Origin: Entoloma clypeatum
Lineage: Eukaryota; Basidiomycota; Agaricomycetes; Agaricales; Entolomataceae
Direction of reading: 5' to 3'
Assembly (NCBI GenBank): GCA_963565915.1
Contig: OY751490.1
Span: 2,356,001 to 2,420,000, forward strand
Length of the DNA: 64,000 nucleotides
The notes below the pieces were generated by a model. That model made no database searches. It worked only from the letters and a program-made list of their open reading frames with translations, and was not told the origin of the DNA. Below, in pieces: positions 58,604-64,000 of the stretch. Position numbers and translations under genes: made by a program. The stretch's first letter is position 1. Each line of letters opens with the position of its first letter.

Positions 58604-59221
58604 TGGTGCAGTGCGCCTTAAAGCCGCTACTTTTGTACAACCAAAATTCCTCCTGAAAAAAAAGTCAGATTTCTTAGTCCTTTAGCCAAAATGCTTGTTT
58701 TGATGAGAGGAACAAAACCCTAAAACGGTTTGTCAAAATACTCAAAACTGTGGAAGTTCTTGTTTTTGGGGTGGTCGATTCTGCCGCCTAGTACCAAACA
58801 AGGTAATTACATGTCAAATTGGGCTGCGACCCGCTCTGGAACCCTTCTGTGCGATGTGTAGCGCCGTGAACTGAATGCTTTGACCTGGATTTGAGCCTGT
58901 TTCGCATCCAGTCCATCCCGATATGCCTCCATCCATCTTTTCATCCTATGCTCCCATTTCCGGATGGTCTCAACGGATACTGATGCAAGTGCGTCCGGCA
59001 TGTTTTTCTTCAACATCTCGAAAGTGTAATCACCGTGCTCCCAAAGATATCGCTTGACTGCACCCCAAAAAAACTCAATAAAGTATTTTTCTATTGCAAA
59101 TTACTGTAGGATATCCAACCCCTTGTTGCGGCCCCCGCTCTTCCCATAACAAATTTGAATTTTTTTTGCCGGGCAATTCCGCCGCTGTCCAAAAGTGGCG
59201 GCCGTAAGGCGCACTGCACCA
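58604..59221 (-). mobile_element. Mariner-like (Tc1/mariner-type) element, truncated, inserted in copia
   Basis: 618 bp with 17-bp perfect inverted ends (TGGTGCAGTGCGCCTTA), extending with mismatches to about 29 bp, and flanked by the dinucleotide TA on both sides (58602-58603 and 59222-59223). On the minus strand it encodes the C-terminal part of a transposase. Taking it out joins the flanking copia codons into the expected KCRTKHIDLRYH, which confirms both boundaries. Confidence 0.85.
58807..59094 (-). pseudogene. C-terminal transposase fragment (DDE type)
   Basis: Continuous minus-strand frame reading FFWGAVKRYLWEHGDYTFEM and then LASVSVETIRKWEHRMKRWM, ending RVPERVAAQFDM at 58807. The EFFWGAVKRY motif contains what is probably the last catalytic acidic residue of a DDE transposase. 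The N-terminal two thirds, including the DNA-binding domain and earlier aspartates, are missing from the element, so it is non-autonomous. Confidence 0.75.
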
Positions 59222-59663
59222 TAGTACGGCATTTCTGCACAGGGTTGTTCCCAATAAAGATTGAGCCATGATTGTCGGCATAGATCGGAACATTTCACAT
59301 TAGGAAGCCAATCTCCTGGAAGAGTTGGATTATCCATTTTACTTGGCGGCCGCAATCAGACATCGCCATGTACTCTGCTTCAGTAGATGAGTGAGCAATG
59401 GTTTTTTGTAGATGACAAGTCCAGCCTACAGAAGCACCTGCAAGCTTCAGAAAAAAGCTGGTGCAGCTTTGACGCTTTATTTCGTCGGATGCCCAGTCAG
59501 AATCTGTGTAGGCATGTAAGCCCACATTTTGATCACTGGAATACGTCAGTCGGTAATCAGAAGTGCCCATGAGGTAGCGGATTATATACTTCGCTTTATC
59601 AATGTGTTTCTGAGTAGGATTTGCCGAGAACTGTGATAACGTGATCACGGCAAAGGCAATGTC

Positions 59664-60045
59664 TGTTGAGGTGACATGTGAGTCTGATGACTACATCCAC
59701 AGGCCCGAACATAAAACGCGCAAGGAGAGGTGATACGATGCCATCAAGACAAAGGAGCGATGCTAACTATTGACCCACATGGGATCTCAAGAGAACAAGC
59801 TACAGAATACAAAGGAAAGTAGGCTACTTATATATGTAAATACCATGAGGCATAAATGAGGTGCACAGTAATGCACAGTAAATAAGACTGTTCTAGAATA
59901 ACATGTGTCTAACATGAGGTAGGATAAGATAAAGGTTTCAGATAAGATAGGATAAGATCAAGAGATAGGATAAGATGAGATAAGATAAAGAGATAAGATA
60001 AAGATGAGATTTAGATAGTAGGATAAGATAAGAGTGATCATAACA
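59664..60045 (+). mobile_element. Solo LTR inserted in the copia reverse transcriptase
   Basis: 382 bp starting TGTTGAGGTG and ending TCATAACA, flanked by the direct 5-bp duplication ATGTC (59659-59663 and 60046-60050). A TATA-like stretch (TATATATGTAAATA) lies inside. The flanking copia codons resume in frame across it (LMIGT then PDIAFAVITL). No internal retroelement sequence remains, so it is a solo LTR left by recombination between two LTRs. Orientation is not certain. Confidence 0.8.
59925..60033 (+). repeat. GATA/GATAAGATA-rich simple repeat within the solo LTR
   Basis: Irregular array of AGATAAGATA-type units. GATA clusters can bind GATA factors, but a low-complexity origin is enough to explain it. 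Confidence 0.7.
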
Positions 60046-60646
60046 ATGTCAGGTCATGTACCGATCATTAAATATAGCAGAGACCCTATAATCTGCTGAA
60101 ATTGTGATCGAAGCGCAGCAGTGGCGATGCCAGCATTTGCTGTCGGCTTGTATCCAGTAGGTAGAGGAGTCTTGGCAATCGTTGCATTTGTCATGCCGAA
60201 TCTCTCTACTACTTCCTGTTGATCAATCATGATCATATTCTTGGTACGCGTGATGCGCATTCTCAAGAATTCAGTGGGTTTATCTAGATCATGAGATTCC
60301 CAAATAGCCATGAATTCAGCTCTTTTAACAGTTGTAAGCTTAGCGTCTGGTCCCATGAACATTGCATCATTGACATAGATTATTGCTAGTATGATGGTTC
60401 CGTTCGGGGAATAGAAGACAAAGATTCCGGCGTCAGATATGACCCTTCGGAAACCTAGTTTCTTCATGGATTTCTCCATGGCATGCCACCACGCAAGTCC
60501 AGCCTGCTTTAAACCATAAATTGCCTTATGTAGGCGCCAAACAAGAAGTTCTTTGCCTTTTACTTTGAAGCCTTCGGGTTGCATCATGTATAACTCTTCC
60601 TGGAGTTTCCCATAAAGGAAAGCAGCAGTTATGTCTACAGTGGCTT

Positions 60647-60834
60647 ACAAAACTGCCCCAATGTTACCTCGTTTTGATTGTTTTGTATATAGCTTGGGAA
60701 CAAAACCAAAGTGTAAGTTAATGATTAATACTAATCAATCCTGGCTATCCACCAAAAAAAGAATTATATAAGTCCGATCAAAAATGATGGAGATATAATC
60801 AAAATAAGACAGGGACTCATTGGGGCAGTTTTGT
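60647..60834. mobile_element. Tc1/mariner-type MITE
   Basis: 188 bp with inverted ends CAAAACTGCCCCAATG (exact over the terminal 17 bp) and flanking TA dinucleotides (60645-60646 and 60835-60836). No coding capacity. It lies at the junction between the copia remnant and a transposase fragment. Confidence 0.78.
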
Positions 60835-60839
60835 AACTC

Positions 60840-60976
60840 AGCAAATTTTTACTATCTAATATTTGCAGCTTGAACAGCATTATCGAGCTTGCCGGTAGTG
60901 ATTTGGCGAATAACAGTCTGTTTGTCGCGTGCAGAGAGCTTGGATGGACGACCTCCAGGATGGTTTTCCTTGTCTC
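60840..60976 (-). pseudogene. N-terminal helix-turn-helix fragment of a Tc1/mariner-type transposase
   Basis: Minus-strand frame HPGGRPSKLSARDKQTVIRQ then ITTGKLDNAVQAANIR and a stop. GRPSKLS...I.RQI.TGK is the typical DNA-binding start of fungal Tc1-like transposases. Its upstream side is cut by the gypsy LTR at 60977, and the catalytic part is missing. Confidence 0.75.
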
Positions 60977-61377
60977 TGTTACGGACTCTACGGTATGAGG
61001 ACCACGTCATATCTTTTACTTATCGGCCCGACTCGGCGCCCTCTTACGAACTTACTATGTCTACTGTCTACTTTCGCAACCTTCGATTCTCAGTATGACT
61101 CACTACATTACTTCGTCATCCCCTTTAGTATACTTCGCTCCCGCGCTGACTCGCCTTCCGCAGTAAGCTTACTCATTGTACATAGCCTTCCGCAGTCGCC
61201 TTACTCATGCGCACTGCCTTCCGCAGCACTGACTCATCCGCTACCGCCTATAGTCAGTACCTATATAAACCTCTTGTACTGTAGTAGATTCCTTAGATTT
61301 AGCAATCACATTGCTCTTTGCCTTTCCACTTCCTGCATACTCTGCCCGAACCTTGGAATGGTTTGTCAAGTATAACA
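60977..61377 (+). mobile_element. Ty3/gypsy 5' LTR
   Basis: 401 bp from TGTTACGG to TATAACA. It contains three copies of GCCTTCCGCAG (61153, 61185, 61216), a TATA box (TATATAA, 61262-61268), and is followed by the gag and pol of the same orientation. The 3' LTR lies beyond the window, so the boundaries rest on the TG...CA ends and the interruption of the transposase frame. Confidence 0.72.
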
Positions 61378-62167
61378 AGTTGCTAAATCTCATTAGGTTC
61401 GCCCAGAGCGAAGAGAGCAACTACCAGACGAGTCAAGACATCATGCTTCTTTGAAGACTTCACCAGTAACCCATTCAGCACGCCAGAAGCCTGACAGGAG
61501 GAGCTAAGTCCTCGAGACAGTATCGATTTTACACTCATCCAGCAGTACATCGAATTGGAGATCCGTCGCATCCTACAGCAGGTGCTTGATGAAGAACTAG
61601 ACAACGACGAGCATCGCCCCCACGGCGAGATAGCAGAGAGCATCCATCTTGCTCGGCAACACCAGATCACATGTTACAACGCCTGACAGAACGAACTCGA
61701 AAGCTTTCGCGTTCAAGAAGGACCTCAGACAGGTCGGATCACGGAGATCAGAGAGTTTATCGGTGTCCAGACAACCATTATCAGAAGATTGATTAGGACG
61801 CTCACATCGAGACGTCCCAGAGCCACATCATCACATCTTACTCGAAGCAGCAGATCTACGCCCACTTCACCACCGAAGAACAACAGACCGAGTACAACCA
61901 CTGGGCACGAAACGAGAGACTTGACCCTTCTCGAGACCAACAGACGCGCAGGAACAGAGATTCCTTAGAGATTTACAGAGGAAATACTCTGAACGTTTTG
62001 CCACCGATTCCGCCGACGAGTCCCCTGACAAATTTACTTTTGACTCCGCGCAGTCAGATATCGAACAGACGCCTAGAACAGGGACTCATTTTCAATCCTT
62101 ACCTGTATCCCGAACCCCATCTTCATCCCAACAACCCGACTCCTCTTCTCCTCCGCAGACTCTAAAC
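61378..62167 (+). pseudogene. Gypsy leader and degraded upstream coding region
   Basis: No intact frame, but coding-like stretches in shifting frames: YIELEIRRILQQVLDEELDN ... ARQHQITCYNA, then after an in-frame TGA NELESFRVQEGPQTGRITEI, and later YAHFTTEEQQTEYNHWARN. This looks like an N-terminal gag or coiled-coil region broken by stops and frameshifts. A standard initiator-tRNA primer-binding site was not recognised after the LTR. Confidence 0.5.
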
Positions 62168-63034
62168 ATGGCAGAAGCTCCGGCTGTACAAACAATGGAT
62201 ACATCCAAGATCATCAAGGATCCTGGGATGTTCAAGGACAGATACACCTTTGACGAGTGGTGGAAAGCCACCAAACTATACATCAGGTTCCAAAAGAGCC
62301 TCACAGACGATCAGAAGATTCTTGCGGTACTATCCCGCATGATGGAAGGGTCCGGCAGGCACTGGGCCAGTAACAAGTTAGACGCTCTTGCCGTTGACAA
62401 CGAGAACATCACCTGGCTAGGTTTTTCCAATGATATCGCCACACAATTCTCCATCGCCAACAAGTCGGTCGCTGCCAAAGCGAGACTTGAAATCCTGAAA
62501 CAAGAGAAACGCACTGTTGATGAATTCTTGGATGAATTTGAAGAACTCTTGAAACTGTCAAACCTTGGCGAAGAAACTGGGAAATACATCCTAGAGAAGA
62601 ACGTCAACTGCAGAATCTCTGAACAAGTGGCCAGCGATGGCAAGACGTACACCGATTACGCAAAGGAGATCCGAAACAAGGGACGACAGATGGAAGGACA
62701 TGCACTGGTCATCCGAGGTGGCGGCGACATGTGCACCGGATCGGGTACCACTTATGGTGGTCAGGGCAAAGCCATGGACATCGACAAAGCAGGAGTAGCC
62801 CGTTGCTACAACTGTCAACGCTTCGGTCATCTGGCTAAAGACTGTAGCGCTCCAAAGAAGAAAGATGGTCGCAAATGTTTCAACTGTGACCAAGAAGGCC
62901 ATATCACGTGCAACTGCCGCAAGCCGAAGAAGAACTCCGGAAGGGTTAGGAAGGTGTCCGAGGAAGATGCCGAGAATGATGAAACCACAATCTTAGAAGC
63001 CGACGAGAAGGATTTTCCCGAAGGGTCCGATTAA
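62168..63034 (+). CDS. gag: Ty3/gypsy gag with two CCHC zinc knuckles
   Basis: 288 residues from the ATG at 62168 (MAEAPAVQTMDTSKIIKDPG). The capsid-like region includes YTFDEWWKATKLYIRFQKSL and RTVDEFLDEFEELLKLSNLG, typical of Retrotrans_gag. Two nucleic-acid-binding knuckles follow, CYNCQRFGHLAKDC and CFNCDQEGHITCNC, each of the form CX2CX4HX4C. The acidic C-terminus ends FPEGSD at 63034. The frame is intact. It may originally have started further upstream, where the same frame stays open for some distance. Confidence 0.88.
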   Translation: MAEAPAVQTMDTSKIIKDPGMFKDRYTFDEWWKATKLYIRFQKSLTDDQKILAVLSRMMEGSGRHWASNKLDALAVDNENITWLGFSNDIATQFSIANKSVAAKARLEILKQEKRTVDEFLDEFEELLKLSNLGEETGKYILEKNVNCRISEQVASDGKTYTDYAKEIRNKGRQMEGHALVIRGGGDMCTGSGTTYGGQGKAMDIDKAGVARCYNCQRFGHLAKDCSAPKKKDGRKCFNCDQEGHITCNCRKPKKNSGRVRKVSEEDAENDETTILEADEKDFPEGSD

Positions 63035-63075
63035 ACGACGCTAAGTCGCGACCCTTATCTATTAAATGGACTTGC

Positions 63076-64000
63076 TTGCCTTGTATGACTGCAGACAATA
63101 GAACCTATATTATCCCTGCCAAGCGAGCCGCTGCGTCGACTAAGATTGTGAAGGGAGATAAACCTCTGAAAAGACGAGAAATCAGGCTGTTAGCTCAGCT
63201 CAAAACACGACGAGGACCAAAGGTTATCCGACCTGAGGTTGACAGCGGATGTGAACTCACATGCATCCATCCCAGAATAGTACGCGAACAGAACCTCCCC
63301 ATGCAAGGAATACCACCCATAGCAATTCTAAATGCGGATGGATCACCAAATCGACAACAGAAAGCGAGCCAACTTGCCGAAGTCAAACTGGATTTGGGAG
63401 CACATCAGGAAACCATGGAAGCAATGGTACTGGACATTGGGAGGACGGACATGCTCTTGGGACATGACTGGTTGGTACACCACAACCCCACAATCAATTG
63501 GACAACCGGCGCGGTAACATTTAACCGGTGCCCAACAACATGTCGAACCAAACACTTGGATTTTAGGATTAACCTTAATGGTCGCAAACACCGGGTTCGC
63601 ATGGTTGAGGTGTGCGACAAAGATGCACCCAAAAAGTCGGATCAGAAATGGAAGCCTGGAGACCTATTTTGGAAGCTGTCACTCCCACACCATCTCCCAC
63701 AACCAAACGACCCTCATACATTGAATGATTTGCTCATCTCTTCGAGAAAGAGAACTTTGACAAGATCCCAAAGGAGAGGGAATGGGACCATGGTATCGAA
63801 CTTACACCGGACGCACCAAAGGAACTAGGGGGAAATACATATCCTATGACACAAAAGGAACAAGAAGAATTGGACGCATTCATTGACGAGGGTCTAGCAA
63901 CAGGAAAGATCCGCCCGTCCAAATCCCCTTATGCCTCCCCTTGCTTCTTCATCAACAAAAAGGATGGCTCCAAACAATTGGTACAAGATTACCGCATGGT
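63076..64000 (+). pseudogene. pol: Ty3/gypsy pol: protease and start of reverse transcriptase, frameshifted, continues past window
   Basis: The protease shows PEVDSGCELTCIHPRIV (DSG active site) and TDMLLGHDWLVHHNPTINW. The frame ends in unrelated residues after about 63670, while the continuing pol appears one frame over: RPSYIE, a TGA near 63727, then FAHLFEKENFDKIPKEREW. Next comes the RT entry EELDAFIDEGLATGKIRPSK and SPYASPCFFINKKDGSKQLV. A one-base loss at about 63674 and a nonsense change thus separate protease from RT. The catalytic RT motif lies outside the window. There is no ATG-linked overlap with gag. Confidence 0.82.

Larger units (their letters stand above)
58407..60646 (-). 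pseudogene. Decayed Ty1/copia pol (reverse transcriptase and RNase H), split by two insertions
   Basis: Minus-strand remnant read from about 60644 down to the polypurine tract. The RT part has VDITAAFLYGKLQEELYM, KAIYGLKQAGLAWWHAMEKS, and YVND where active enzymes have YVDD. RNase H has HAYTDSDWASDEIKRQS and HSSTEAEYMAMSDCGRQ. The last part reads YIEGTSNPADMLTKNLSREL. In-frame TGA stops lie at 60054-60056, 59295-59297 and 58570-58572. A solo LTR (59664-60045) and a mariner-like element (58604-59221) interrupt it; removing them leaves a continuous copia reading frame apart from the stops. Gag, protease and integrase are absent: the sequence is cut off at about 60645, beside the Tc1-type fragment. 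Confidence 0.88.

Noticed and set aside
59925..60033. CRISPR-like or tandem array
   Set aside because: Units are short, irregular GATA-type simple repeats inside an LTR with no spacer structure.
61383..61940. Minus-strand frames in the gypsy leader
   Set aside because: They are antisense to a degraded plus-strand retroelement region and have no independent support.

Overview
The window is nuclear DNA of a filamentous basidiomycete, most likely a mushroom-forming agaricomycete. Genes are dense and cut by many short introns (about 47-63 nt wherever I could resolve them). Several families are typical of that group: a DUF6534 multi-pass membrane protein, a pepsin-like protease with a DTASSDLW active site, an aquaporin with NPC/NSA pore motifs, and a phosphofructokinase with a long insertion. 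No tRNA, rRNA or CRISPR was seen. All gene models were spliced by eye, so outer ends are more reliable than individual exons.

Positions 1-53.6 kb form a compact gene-rich region. In order: SNU66/SART1 splicing factor (-, cut by the left edge); MDR-type NAD(P)H reductase (+); a small membrane protein (+); a Gln/Ser-rich unknown (+); GH5 exo-beta-1,3-glucanase (-); an acidic membrane-anchored coiled-coil unknown (-); exportin-T (+); cullin-3 (+); aquaporin (-); an ER J-protein ending in HDEL (-); a probable mitochondrial unknown (+); a Wss1-type WLM protease (+); a DM9-repeat protein (-); PalA/Rim20 (-); a Gap1-type RasGAP (+); a secreted or anchored aspartic protease (+); 6-phosphofructokinase (+); a Bqt4-like inner nuclear membrane protein (+); a paraoxonase-like protein (-); a DUF6534 membrane protein (+); a type II membrane GH17 endo-glucanase (-); and a RhoGAP (-). 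These are mostly housekeeping, signalling and cell-wall genes with no operon-like logic. Some intergenic gaps are very short: 121 bp between divergent starts at about 26 kb, and about 50 bp between Rim20 and the DM9 gene.

From about 53.8 kb the character changes. A broken GMC oxidoreductase is followed by a lineage-specific HExxH protein of unknown function, and then by a repeat nest. The nest holds a 72-bp perfect inverted repeat around a 200-N assembly gap, and a decayed Ty1/copia element on the minus strand with its LTR. A mariner-like element (TA duplication) and a solo LTR (5-bp duplication ATGTC) have each inserted into this copia element. Next come a 190-bp Tc1/mariner-type MITE, a transposase fragment, and the 5' part of a Ty3/gypsy element on the plus strand (LTR, gag with two zinc knuckles, protease and the start of reverse transcriptase), which runs off the right edge. 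The gypsy pol frame is broken, so this copy looks dead.

I see no clearly new multi-gene system. The best candidates for undescribed biology are the HExxH protein at 55.3-56.5 kb, the long-TIR element at 57.0-58.1 kb, and the conserved unknown at 26.1-27.7 kb.
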